A stretch of DNA of 64,000 nt, taken from the NCBI GenBank assembly GCA_027577595.1, contig JANBRJ010000045.1, forward strand, positions 62,001 to 126,000. Reading direction: 5' to 3'. Below the pieces are notes generated by a model. It had not been told where the DNA came from. It did not search any database and saw only the letters and a program-made list of their open reading frames with translations. The translations under genes and the position numbers were made by a program. The stretch comes from Coemansia sp. RSA 487. Its lineage: Eukaryota; Kickxellomycota; Kickxellomycetes; Kickxellales; Kickxellaceae. Positions 1 to 9,300 of the stretch are shown here, piece by piece (position 1 is the first letter of the stretch; every line of letters begins with the position of its first letter).

Positions 1-1182
1 GATGAGAACTCTGGTTTGGAAGCCGACGTAAAAGATCTTCGTATTGACGGCGGCATCAAGACTTCATTTGTTTGGCCATCGCCACAGCTTGCGCCCGAAA
101 CACTTGTCAACAGCGGCGAGGTGCGCAGCGAGATAAACATTCTGGACAAGATTAACAGGGTCCTCGGCAGCAACACTGAATATAACGGACTATATCCGAC
201 ACTGCTGAACGGCGGGTGGGTTCGTCAGCCATCGCACACCGGGCAAGTACTTGACTGCGCTCGCGAGATCTTGTTTGGGCTAGACGACGAGCAGAAAACA
301 AAAACGCCGTTCTATTTCCATGTTCGTTACGTGATGGAGCCGATTGGCGAAGCTCTTAATACCGCTAGGTCCGCCTCCGAGCTCATCGTCGTCCTTTACG
401 ATGTGATGCGTTGCCACAAGGCAATCAGCGACGAATGCAGCATTCTTCATAGGGATATTTCGGATAACAACATTCTGGTTGTTCGGAATGACAGCGGCGT
501 CCATGGATTGCTTATCGATTTCGACTGTGCGCTCGACCGATCGGCGGAAACCCCTCATAGGCGTCCCGAGCGAACTGGCACGTTGCCATTTATGAGCATC
601 GGCAACCTGGCCAATTCAGCTATCCCACGCACGATGCTAGATGATTGGGAGTCGCTACTGTATCTGGTGTGCTGGTATGGTACGTTTGGCATTAGCAATA
701 ATTGTGAGGACCGGGACTGCAAGCACCGCATCAACCAGTGGTGCGTTGGCTATGAGGAAGAAATAGCAGATCAAAAGCGTTCGGATTTTAGCACCACTGG
801 AAATTTCTATGACTGCATTGCTGGCGATTTTGGCAAGCATGACAGCAGCATCGGCGACGGTAAGTGTTTAAATGAATTGGCTGTTCATTTGCACAAGTAT
901 ATGTTCTTTAACCCTCGCTTTGGTGCTGCCATGACTAGTACATATCATGGAACGCGGGTTCATCGCAATGACAATGATGACATCTTTCTTTTTGATGAGA
1001 AGGATGAATACGACAGTGACATAGGCCTGGCGAATGACCCTGAGAACACAGAGAAACCCTCTAAACCCGATGACCCGTTTGAAATGCGCGTTGAGAAGGA
1101 ACAAGTGATATCACAAGATCTTCTAGTTGTACTTAAGTACTATGCAAAACAGGCACGCAAGAGGCTTCAAACAGCCAAATAG
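1..1182 (+). CDS. Fungal-type (FunK1-like) protein kinase, 5' end outside window
   Basis: The frame is open from base 1, so the N-terminus lies outside the window and no internal start should be trusted. What is seen is a kinase C-lobe: the catalytic loop HRDISDNNILV near residue 151 of the visible part, a magnesium-binding DFD (LLIDFDCAL) in place of DFG, then RTGTLPFMSI and DDWESLLYLVCW. The last two blocks are typical of FunK1, a family expanded in basidiomycetes and several zygomycete-grade fungi. The C-terminal tail after about residue 310 is acidic and low in complexity, then ends in a short basic stretch. Substrates of FunK1 kinases are mostly unknown. The family call is firm; the cellular role is not. 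Confidence 0.85.
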   Translation, partial: DENSGLEADVKDLRIDGGIKTSFVWPSPQLAPETLVNSGEVRSEINILDKINRVLGSNTEYNGLYPTLLNGGWVRQPSHTGQVLDCAREILFGLDDEQKTKTPFYFHVRYVMEPIGEALNTARSASELIVVLYDVMRCHKAISDECSILHRDISDNNILVVRNDSGVHGLLIDFDCALDRSAETPHRRPERTGTLPFMSIGNLANSAIPRTMLDDWESLLYLVCWYGTFGISNNCEDRDCKHRINQWCVGYEEEIADQKRSDFSTTGNFYDCIAGDFGKHDSSIGDGKCLNELAVHLHKYMFFNPRFGAAMTSTYHGTRVHRNDNDDIFLFDEKDEYDSDIGLANDPENTEKPSKPDDPFEMRVEKEQVISQDLLVVLKYYAKQARKRLQTAK

Positions 1183-1250
1183 ATTTATTACCTTTGTAAC
1201 TTTCTTTGATCATTAAAAAAAAACTTCAACCAACAGCTGCTCTAGTAGCA

Positions 1251-1256
1251 AATAAA
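1251..1256 (+). terminator. AATAAA polyadenylation signal of the FunK1-like gene
   Basis: A canonical AATAAA lies 69 bases after the kinase stop codon, in an AT-rich 3' flank. It is assigned from sequence and spacing only. Confidence 0.5.
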
Positions 1257-2059
1257 TGTGAGTTTATTCGTGGATTCTTGGATTTGCGGGTCTTTTCGTA
1301 CTTTACAGCCTTTGCGTCACTTGTCTCGTCAAAAACATGGCCATATTCGTGCTGTTGTTTTCTTTTATTACTTGAAACATTTAAACTACAGACAACAGCG
1401 ACTAACAATTACAATAACGTCTGGTATAGAGTGGGGTATGTTGGGGCGTTGGAAGTGTTTTAGTCAATATTGTTGAGTGATGCTTGCATTTCGTGTGGTT
1501 CATCTGTGGATTCAGTCTAGGCAGTTGACTCTGACAAGCGAGGCGACAGGCAGCACATGTCGTTTTCGGCACAACCCTGCATATGTAGAAAACCTCAGCA
1601 TCTAGATCGGCGTGCTTGTCTTTGGAGATATCCCATGGCATTGCCGCTGCAGAACGTCCTTTTCGTGTTCGTTAGATTTGGTGAAGTAGTGTGTGCGGAG
1701 GGTATAGAGTGGAACAAGCGGGACATAACTAGTGTCAACAACGGAAAGAGTGAAGAGATAAACACACCGCAGCCAGAGCCACTGTGAGCGAGTCTTCGCA
1801 AAATTGCACATAACGCTAGATGCATCTCTCCTCCAAAACATCGACATTGGATTGTGCCCACCGCTAATATCTTGGCTCATTCCGTCCCTGGAATATCGAG
1901 CGCTTGCAAAAGCCAACTTTCTTGGGAGAAAGTGACTGGAGTGAAGAGAAGCACTCGTCTCATGCTTCTTGGGGATTATGGCAGCAGTGGCCAGAAGGGT
2001 TTTGCCCGGAATTAATCCTGGGACGCTGACCCACGCTTTACAGCATATACATGTGTGAT

Positions 2060-2077
2060 GGGGGAGCTGGCTCCCCC
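2060..2077. repeat. Perfect GC-rich inverted repeat (8-bp arms)
   Basis: GGGGGAGC and its exact reverse complement GCTCCCCC are separated by only TG. Further pieces of the same words (AGCTCCCC, GGAGCTGG) follow within 40 bases, so this may be the remnant of a locally repeated sequence. No function is apparent. Confidence 0.6.
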
Positions 2078-2672
2078 GTCCAATTATGCCCTAGCTCCCC
2101 TTAGTGCCTGGAGCTGGATTTGAGCCTGCATCAGCACCACACATGCGCAATGGAATCAGCTCAAAAATGCATTGATGTTCAAGCTGTTTCTCATTTCCTC
2201 ACTGGTGTCACATGCTCCTTGGCTCGGCTTGGTTGCAGACTTCCTCAGCCATTGATCTGCATCATTCACTGCTGCTTGCTTTGGCAAAGACCAGTCTTTT
2301 TTGCTTCTCTCTATGACCCCTTTGGGTCTTAAATATGCCCAGCTCACCCCATGACAGCATCCGATTACCTAAAAGGATTTCTCTCTTTTTGCTAATAGCT
2401 CTTTTTAGCCTTTCGAGCCCTCTTTGACTGTTTCCATGCTTTGTGGCTTTCAAGAAAGGCGCAAAAACAGCACAATGCCTTTGCCAACTCCACACTGTAT
2501 AATATTCTTACATCTGGTTTTGCTTAAATACTGAGTGACCAGCCACCTCCAAACGGTGTGATCCCTCGTCAAAATATATTCCTTATACTTCTTATACAAA
2601 CTTAGTGACTCTGTAGGTTGCCCTTCCCCATTCGCAGCAATGCTACTCTCTGACTCTTCTTAAAAGTATTGT

Positions 2673-2699
2673 ATGGCAACAAATATTGAAGATGACTAA
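2673..2699 (+). promoter_or_regulatory. Short upstream ORF overlapping the start of the deoxyribosyltransferase-like gene
   Basis: An ATG at 2673 opens eight codons and ends in TAA at 2697-2699, overlapping the main ATG at 2692 in another frame. If the transcript begins upstream of it, scanning ribosomes would meet it first. Its use is inferred. Confidence 0.3.
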
Positions 2700-3123
2700 G
2701 GCTGTGGCAGTTTTTCTTGGTGGAGCATGTGGATCCACAACTTGGCGCAAAGATATTGCCATTCCATTTTTAAATGAAAATAGTATCTCGTATTACGATC
2801 CTCAAGTCGATAATTGGACTCCTGACTTAGTCGAAAAGGAAGCTATCGCTAAACAAAATTGTGATATTTTGCTTTTTGTGATAAACGATAAAAACCGTTG
2901 TATAGCAACTATGATGGAAGTTGTGGAGTATGTCTTATCTAAACGCCGTGTCGTCGTCGTTGTCAACGACATTGTTAATAACAATTGTTTAAATGGTAAA
3001 AATGAAATTATTGATTTAAATCGTGGACGCGCCTACTTACGTGACATACTATCTAGAAATAGTTGTCCTTATTATGTTTCTTTGCATGATGCTCTATCTA
3101 AAATCAAGGAATATGAAAGTTAA
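2692..3123 (+). CDS. Nucleoside 2-deoxyribosyltransferase-like protein
   Basis: 143-residue protein. The N-terminal block VFLGGACGSTTWRKDI, then YYDPQVDNWTP and CDILLFVI, match the short nucleoside 2-deoxyribosyltransferase-like family (Rossmann-like fold). Relatives exchange or hydrolyse the glycosidic bond of deoxynucleosides. The Glu in ATMMEVVEYV sits where the family's nucleophile is expected. Length fits a single complete domain. The start is the ATG at 2692; a nine-codon upstream ORF (2673-2699) overlaps it in another frame and could damp translation. Base composition is much more AT-rich than the neighbouring kinesin gene, and the family is common in bacteria, so transfer is possible but unproven. 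The actual substrate cannot be told. Confidence 0.8.
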   Translation: MTKAVAVFLGGACGSTTWRKDIAIPFLNENSISYYDPQVDNWTPDLVEKEAIAKQNCDILLFVINDKNRCIATMMEVVEYVLSKRRVVVVVNDIVNNNCLNGKNEIIDLNRGRAYLRDILSRNSCPYYVSLHDALSKIKEYES

Positions 3124-3190
3124 GGTTTGCACTGTAAGGGCAATTGCCCCTACCACCCCTTCTTTTTCTGTGAATAAGGTTATTTTTATC

Positions 3191-3196
3191 AATAAA
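3191..3196 (+). terminator. AATAAA polyadenylation signal
   Basis: AATAAA lies 68 bases after the stop of the deoxyribosyltransferase-like gene. Sequence and spacing are the only evidence. Confidence 0.45.
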
Positions 3197-3906
3197 CTTG
3201 TTTATTACCAATCGGAATCATCCCGACTACAGCTTGAGTCTCAAATATCTACTGACTGGAGTCGAAAGTTAAATCAGAGTTTAAGAAAATTGAGCGCAAT
3301 GGTGGCAGCTTGGGCCACCTGCATTGAAAGTTTGTTCTCGGGGAGAATAAAGAATAGCAGTTTGAGGGGTGGAGAGGGTGATTGTCAGCTTGTCCTGTGT
3401 CATCTCATTTAAAACACATGGTATTCTTTAGGACAATTTAATATTAAAATGAGAATTTAATTTGAAGAGATCAGATGAAATCAACAACAGATGATAAAGG
3501 GTGATTGGCGACTGAATCGAAAACATCAATAAAAGATGGAGAATTTTAAACGTAAACAAAAATCATCGCAAACTGGCCTATCAGAAAACGTGATTCCAAA
3601 AAAACTAAGCGAAAAGCATGCTTGAACCACAAACTCGTCTTTCCTTCTTTTGTTTATCTTTTTTCCTGCCATCATTTTATATTGTTTACCCTTCCTGCCC
3701 TTCTTTTTGGAAAAGCAATTCCTTTGCTTGGTTCGTAGTAGCAAAAAAATTTTGTTTTTTTATTCGTCTCCCTCTTTTAATTTTCTTTATTATTATTTTC
3801 GCACTTATTGTAAACAGTAATATTAATTTCTTTACAGCTCTATCAAATTCCGCGTTTCGTTTATTGTATATAAAAAAAACTAGTGATACTCTGGCTTGGA
3901 GAGAAT
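3197..3906. other. Intergenic, probable kinesin promoter region
   Basis: AT-rich sequence with long T runs from about 3640 to 3840 and a TATATAAAA at 3867. That TATA lies only 40 bases before the kinesin ATG, so it may not set the main start site. No convincing gene. Confidence 0.4.
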
Positions 3907-6900
3907 ATGCTTGAAGTTGCAACAGCATCCGAGGGGCTAATGCTGGTCGACACGACGCAACATTCAACAGCGGTCCAGACAACCACAGCAATGGCAGCAC
4001 CACTGGTGGTCCCACCATCGTCAGAGACGGCTATAATGGTGGCGGTGCGCGTTCGGCCGTTCAGCGACGACGAAAAGGCACTGCTTCCACGCCAAATGAA
4101 CACGCAGTTCGGACCAACTGCACGCAACTTCACGAACTACGAGGAGCCTGAAGAAGCACCTGTGGCTGGCGGCAAAGTTTTTCGCAAAGTAGTGCACACC
4201 ATCGACGACCACGTGCTTGTATTCGATCCTCCTGACGAGAACGAAACGAGACAGGCGACGATGGGTGCAAGCAACAAGCGGCACAAGGATATCCGGTTCG
4301 TGTTTGACCGTGTGTACGGCGAGGAGTCGACGCAGCAGGATGTGTACGAGGGCACAACGCGTGGGTTGCTGGATTCTGTGATGGCTGGGTACAATGCTAC
4401 GGTGTTTGCATATGGTGCCACGGGGTGTGGCAAAACGTACACCATAAGTGGATGCCCCGACGACCCAGGTATCATCTTCCTCACCATGCAGGAGCTGTTT
4501 GCGCGCGTCACGGCTGCTGAAGACGAAAAGGCCATTGAAGTTACGCTTTCGTATTTGGAAGTCTACAACGAGACCATACGCGATTTGCTGGCGCCCGATA
4601 ATACACAAGCACTGGCTTTGCGCGAGGATGCTCGCCAAGGCGTGACGGTGGCCGGGTTGAGCCAGCACGTTCCCGGTGGTGTCAACGAGGTGATGGAGCT
4701 GATGATCCACGGCAACAGCAACCGTACGATGAGCCCTACAGAAGCCAACGCTGTGTCGTCGCGCAGCCATGCCGTCATGCAAGTACATGTAAAGCAGCGG
4801 CCTAAGGACGGCGGCCTTCAAACCGACGTTACGTCGGCAACGCTCAGCATCATCGATTTGGCCGGCAGCGAACGTGCCACGGTGACGCGCAATAATGGAG
4901 CACGCATGCGCGAGGGCGCAAATATCAACCGGTCGCTGCTGGCCCTGGCCAACTGCATCAACGCTTTATGCGACCAGCGCACTAAGCGACACATCCCGTA
5001 CCGTGATTCCAAACTCACTCGGCTGCTCAAGTTCTCGCTTGGCGGTAATTGCCGAACCGTCATGATCACTTGCGTGTCACCTGCGTCGACGTACTACGAG
5101 GAGACGCATAACACGCTAAAGTACGCGAACCGTGCAAAGAACATCAAAACGACGGTTGCAAAGAACACCAAATCCACACAAGTGCATTTGGCACAGTACC
5201 AGGGCAAGATTCGCGAGCAGAGCGATGAGATCAAGCGGCTGCAGCGAGAGATTGCAAAGCTCAAGAGCAGAGGAGCCGTGTCTAATGGGCCAGCTAATAG
5301 CAGTAGGACCAATGTGCAAGCAGCCCAGGCAATGGCCGAGCTGCGAAAGCAGACGCAGGCGATCCAGGTCGTACAGGACATCCGCAACAAGATGTCCAAT
5401 GTATATGGGCCGATCCGGGAAGCAAAGTGGGAACATGCATCGGCCCACACTATTGGACAGTGGTATGACAGTTGTGCAGAGTCCCTGAAGAGCTGGAGGG
5501 AGCAGTTTGAGACCCTGTTCCAGGAGCACCAGCACTTGGGCGCTCTAAACGAGACTGATACTGGTGACTATGGTGACGGCACAAGCTATGACAGCAGCGC
5601 AGAGTCCGTGGAGTTAGCCCGGCGCTCGCAGGTATTCAAGCAGCAAGTCGACGACCTAGTCCGTGAGCTGACCCGCGAGCGCAAGACCATTGGTCGCCAT
5701 GAAGAGCATTCGATGCAGCTCATCGAGCGCAACATGTATATGGCCGACCGTGCGGCGCAAGTACCTCCCTCAGCACAATTGACTGCCGAGCAGCGGTACC
5801 ACGTCGACCAGGAGCACCGTGTCCTGAGCCTGTCTGCCGAGCGGAATGGGTTGCGGCGACAGGTTGCGCTGGGTGAGCATATTGCACAGGTGATGACGTC
5901 GCAGAACACCGCGCTGCTCCGGCTCACCGCCACATGCTTATTCAGCCTAAAGCGTGCGATATACGGGGTCCACCAGAGACATGACAGCGATGGCGTGGAA
6001 AAAGCCCTCGATCAGATCTACATGCAGGCGATTGCAAGTTTCAGCGAGGCCACTGGCATGGTGCGCTCGTCGATTAAGCAGGTGCAGGACGCGGGCGGGC
6101 CCTCGAAGCTGGAGATCAACGGATCGGTGCTGACTCCACCATCGCCCTTTATCCCGCGCAGTAGCGTGTTACCCGACAGCAACCCTCAATTGTCTCCTTC
6201 CAACGTGGCGGCCGATAAGCAGCGGAGGCGCGACCCTCGGGGCGGCGTGCAAGCAAACGGCGGTGCTCCTCCACGCAACCCCAACACTGGGGCCATTTCT
6301 GCTGCTGTTGCCGGCACGTCCAGAGCTAGGCGGGCCACGCTCTCGACAAACACGATGCAGAGCCTGAGCGGTCAGCTGGGCGGCGGCGGCGGCGGCGGAG
6401 CAACTGCATCTACCGGGCCGGGCGTTACATTTGGGCGACATATGCGCGTATCGCCACCCAAGCGGCCCCAGGGTATCTTGGGTCGCACTGCAGCACGTCC
6501 CCCGCCTGGAAACAGCACCACATCCAACGGCGCCTCTGCATCTTCCTTGTCATCTGCTTCTGCTACTAATACTGCTACTACTACCACAGCAGAGAACAGA
6601 CGTGCACGTCGGATATCGCGGGTAGGCGCAACCAACGGCACACAAAAGGCTTTTGTGCGTGCAGGTGGATCTAGACCAGCTCCTGTGCACCATTCATCAG
6701 CTACAGAAACAGACACGTTATCGCAAGCGTTAAAGGCTAATGTTACGGTGACAAGTCCGCCGCTGCGGAAGCTAGCCTTGGAAAACACATCGTCGATATC
6801 GCTTCCCTCGCCAAACACCAGCATTGGATCGATATCGCCGGCTTCGTCGGTTGCATCGTGGGCCAGTGCCGATACCAATCCGCACCACGAGCCACTTCCC

Positions 6901-7176
6901 GCGGAGGCCAAACCCCTGAAGGGTATTCTCAAAGGCTCTTCTGGCGGACAAAACGCCGTGCGGTCAGCCAATGGATCAGCCCCTGCCTTTGGTCCTATTC
7001 GGTTGGGCAATGAGCGCAGAAAATCCAGGCATGCGCGTGTCAAGGCTAACCCTACATCTAGAGGCTCTGGAACTTCGCCAAAACCCACACCGGCAGCAAC
7101 CGTTGCAGCAAACATCCGTGAGCTGTCGTTCAAATCTGTGGGAACCGCGGCAAAGAAGCCTCCTGCCTGGCGCTGA
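3907..7176 (+). CDS. KIP3: Kinesin-8 family motor (Kip3/KIF18-like)
   Basis: Plus-end-directed microtubule motor of the kinesin-8 type, which shortens spindle and cytoplasmic microtubules. 1089 residues from the ATG at 3907; an in-frame extension upstream has no ATG. The motor domain fills about residues 35-430: VAVRVRPFS, P-loop GATGCGKTYTISG (near 172), switch I SSRSHAV (near 283) and switch II DLAGSERA (near 316). The GATGCGKT P-loop followed by TISG is the kinesin-8 form. A neck and coiled-coil stretch follows (about 430-500 and 590-650). The C-terminal 400 residues are Ser/Pro/Gly-rich and basic, with a seven-Gly run, as expected of a tail that binds microtubules. No intron. The subfamily is confident; the symbol follows the yeast orthologue. 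Confidence 0.93.
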   Translation: MLEVATASEGLMLVDTTQHSTAVQTTTAMAAPLVVPPSSETAIMVAVRVRPFSDDEKALLPRQMNTQFGPTARNFTNYEEPEEAPVAGGKVFRKVVHTIDDHVLVFDPPDENETRQATMGASNKRHKDIRFVFDRVYGEESTQQDVYEGTTRGLLDSVMAGYNATVFAYGATGCGKTYTISGCPDDPGIIFLTMQELFARVTAAEDEKAIEVTLSYLEVYNETIRDLLAPDNTQALALREDARQGVTVAGLSQHVPGGVNEVMELMIHGNSNRTMSPTEANAVSSRSHAVMQVHVKQRPKDGGLQTDVTSATLSIIDLAGSERATVTRNNGARMREGANINRSLLALANCINALCDQRTKRHIPYRDSKLTRLLKFSLGGNCRTVMITCVSPASTYYEETHNTLKYANRAKNIKTTVAKNTKSTQVHLAQYQGKIREQSDEIKRLQREIAKLKSRGAVSNGPANSSRTNVQAAQAMAELRKQTQAIQVVQDIRNKMSNVYGPIREAKWEHASAHTIGQWYDSCAESLKSWREQFETLFQEHQHLGALNETDTGDYGDGTSYDSSAESVELARRSQVFKQQVDDLVRELTRERKTIGRHEEHSMQLIERNMYMADRAAQVPPSAQLTAEQRYHVDQEHRVLSLSAERNGLRRQVALGEHIAQVMTSQNTALLRLTATCLFSLKRAIYGVHQRHDSDGVEKALDQIYMQAIASFSEATGMVRSSIKQVQDAGGPSKLEINGSVLTPPSPFIPRSSVLPDSNPQLSPSNVAADKQRRRDPRGGVQANGGAPPRNPNTGAISAAVAGTSRARRATLSTNTMQSLSGQLGGGGGGGATASTGPGVTFGRHMRVSPPKRPQGILGRTAARPPPGNSTTSNGASASSLSSASATNTATTTTAENRRARRISRVGATNGTQKAFVRAGGSRPAPVHHSSATETDTLSQALKANVTVTSPPLRKLALENTSSISLPSPNTSIGSISPASSVASWASADTNPHHEPLPAEAKPLKGILKGSSGGQNAVRSANGSAPAFGPIRLGNERRKSRHARVKANPTSRGSGTSPKPTPAATVAANIRELSFKSVGTAAKKPPAWR

Positions 7177-7335
7177 GCTATTTCTAAAGAGCAAGTTTAT
7201 AGCGAGACCTAATGCTCTCGATTTTTTTATCTTGGAGATTATTATTTTCTAGCCTGCGTTTATTATGTATTTTTTCATTCATATTCACATTTCTTTTAGA
7301 AAAAATACCAACATATTTTCCTTTTCGGTTGTACT

Positions 7336-7797
7336 TTATATTCTCGAGTAGTACTTGTTCAGGATCTGGAACTCTCTTTTCCGCATGGCCACATAGTCTG
7401 TATCGGATTCGTGGTCGTAGCCCATCAAATGGCAGATCCCGTGGGTGAACAGCACCGGGAGATGCGTGTGTAGTAGGTCATTTTCCGCCCGGCATTGGTG
7501 TAAGATGTATGGTATAGCGAGAAACATGTCGCCAAGGTTGCGTTCGTCTTCAGTTGGCGTCTTTGGCAGATCGAGCTCGGGCCTTTGGATATGGTAGAAC
7601 GGGAACGAGAGAATGTCGGTTGGCTTGTCCTTGTGGCGGTACTGGCGGTTCAGATGACGTATGCGCTGGTTGTCAACGAAATGTACGCCAATGTCCCAGT
7701 CGCTGTATCCGCTGCATGCCATCAACCTCTCCATTTGCTTGGTGATTGTCCGCAGTGGAAGCCATACGGTGCGCTGCTGGTTTAGTAGTAATACCAT
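7336..7797 (-). CDS. ybeY: Endoribonuclease YbeY-like (UPF0054) protein
   Basis: 153-residue metal-dependent endoribonuclease of the YbeY family, which in bacteria and organelles processes the 3' end of small-subunit rRNA. The zinc signature HGICHLMGYDH is present with its three histidines at 119, 123 and 129. The upstream family block DKPTDILSFPF and the GDMFLAIP strand are also seen. Full length for the family. In a fungus the likely site of action is the mitochondrion, but no clear targeting peptide is visible beyond a short hydrophobic/basic start. The gene is convergent with kinesin-8, with 159 bases between the stops. Confidence 0.9.
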   Translation of the reverse strand: MVLLLNQQRTVWLPLRTITKQMERLMACSGYSDWDIGVHFVDNQRIRHLNRQYRHKDKPTDILSFPFYHIQRPELDLPKTPTEDERNLGDMFLAIPYILHQCRAENDLLHTHLPVLFTHGICHLMGYDHESDTDYVAMRKREFQILNKYYSRI

Positions 7798-8438
7798 GGG
7801 AGGGCAGTTTCCCGTTTAACGGAATAATGGTAATGGCGGTTTGTTTATAATACGTTGGGGGGGTGAGGAGTGGACAATAGCATTCGACCATGCACTACCG
7901 AGTTTATATTAAAAACATCTGGGATGCATTTCACAATTATTGGTTTATATTGGGGGGGGGGGAGAATCGTGGCGACCAATATGCTCTCATACCATGACAA
8001 CGTTTTAGGGCAAAAAAAAAGTACAATACTGATATGTCAAAGTGGATGGCACAGCACAATAAGCGTAATTGCTACTGTTTTGTTTGTTTCTTGTGAAAGG
8101 AACTCTAGATGACAAAGAGGGTTTCTCAAAGCACAGTTACAGAAATCGAGATTAATGTCATTTAGGCAGTATGCCTTAACATCTTCTATCTGGCTTGCAC
8201 AAACTGTTTAGCCCAATCTCCTTTGAATAAAACCATTAGCTAATGATCTTTGTAGATAGTTAAAGAGACGTGGAGGCCTTTTATCATTAGAATTACCAAC
8301 TCTCAAGCAATAAAACGAGAGTGAAAATATAAATACTAGCACAAGCAAAATAAGAAAAACTACGCAATGTATCGCTCCAATGAAAAACAAAAAAAACAAA
8401 ATAAAGCGATACTGGGCAAACCAAAAGAGGCAAACTAT
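7798..8438. other. Intergenic with two G homopolymers
   Basis: Promoter side of the YbeY gene and 3' flank of the Ato gene. G runs of 7 (7857-7863) and 11 (7952-7962) lie upstream of YbeY. Two TATA-like words on the minus strand (near 7845 and 7945) could serve it. No further gene is seen. Confidence 0.4.
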
Positions 8439-9092
8439 TTAGTCGCCGTTCTCATTCTTTCCATCCTCAACAGGGAGCGCGTTGCTGCGCCTGGGAGCCA
8501 AAGAGGGGTTGGGTAGGGTGAAGAAGCTGTTGTGATGTCCGATGAGATCCGATGCAGCAATGTACCACGCAATGAGCGCAGTGAACATGCCAAAGTAGCC
8601 GCCAGCCTTGGTAACGTTGATCTTTCCAAGCCAGTCACCGGCACACAGTAGAATGAACGTGATGTCGAGGAATGCAAACAAGAGACAGAGACCGAGGTTT
8701 GTGCGTAAAGTGGCGAGGAAGAAGATGAATGTCATCAGCACCCAGCTGAGAAGGAAGATGCCGATGGCGTGGGCCTTGACGGTGCCACCGGCGCCCTCAA
8801 GTGCATCAAGAACGCCGAACCCGGGCGTGATAATGGTGGCATAGGCCATCCAGAACCCACCGTACGAAGAGAACGCCGTGGCACCAAACGTGTTGTTATT
8901 TGCAAACTCCCACATGCCGGCAAGCAGCTGGCACAGGCCGCCGTAGAAAAAGGCGAGACCAATCACTACGTTGGGCGGTGCGCCTGTCGTCTGGCCGATT
9001 GCTCCGTTGTGAAGCGACAGGACAAATGTTGTCAGCGCAAAGGAGGAGAGCCCAAGAGGGCCGGGGTTGCCAAGTGGACGGAACTGCGGCAT
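8439..9092 (-). CDS. GPR1/FUN34/YaaH (Ato-type) acetate/ammonium transporter
   Basis: 217-residue plasma-membrane protein with six hydrophobic segments. The N-terminal NPGPLGLSSFALTTF is the family signature (usual form NPAPLGL), and the FYGGLCQLLAGMWEF block and the polar-flanked FGVLDALEG loop fit acetate/succinate-proton symporters. Yeast relatives (Ady2/Ato) export ammonium or import acetate and are induced on non-fermentable carbon or in ageing colonies. Full length, no intron. An unusually long flank without clear genes lies upstream, with a TATA box at 9295-9300 and several CCCCT/AGGGG words that could be stress elements. Which solute it carries is not decidable here. Confidence 0.92.
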   Translation of the reverse strand: MPQFRPLGNPGPLGLSSFALTTFVLSLHNGAIGQTTGAPPNVVIGLAFFYGGLCQLLAGMWEFANNNTFGATAFSSYGGFWMAYATIITPGFGVLDALEGAGGTVKAHAIGIFLLSWVLMTFIFFLATLRTNLGLCLLFAFLDITFILLCAGDWLGKINVTKAGGYFGMFTALIAWYIAASDLIGHHNSFFTLPNPSLAPRRSNALPVEDGKNENGD

Positions 9093-9294
9093 TGAGGTTT
9101 TTTTATCAAGGGTTGGTTCAGGAGAGAAGGACTATTAGTAGTGGTGTATGGTAACTGAATGATCTTTTCTAGATCTAGCGAACAAAACAAGTAAAAAAAC
9201 AAAATGTTTGTAGTGTTGGGGTAGAGAGCGTTGTTTTGCGAGCAAGCAAAATAGAATGAAGAAGGGAGGCCGTGGTGTGGCCAAGCCTTTGCTC

Positions 9295-9300
9295 TTTATA
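9295..9300 (-). promoter_or_regulatory. TATA box of the Ato-type transporter
   Basis: TATAAAGAGC on the minus strand, about 205 bases before the ATG, in a GC-rich setting (CGGGGAGCG just upstream). Called from sequence and position. Confidence 0.5.

Larger units (their letters stand above)
1183..2691. other. Intergenic, no gene recognised
   Basis: About 1.5 kb between the kinase and the deoxyribosyltransferase-like gene. The short ORFs here overlap each other in several frames, lack recognisable motifs and look accidental. The only structured element noted is the GC-rich hairpin at 2060-2077. Confidence 0.5.

Noticed and set aside
2110-2140. GGATTTGAGCCTGCATC resembling a tRNA-derived SINE T-arm
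   Set aside because: No matching A box upstream and no poly-A tail or target duplication.
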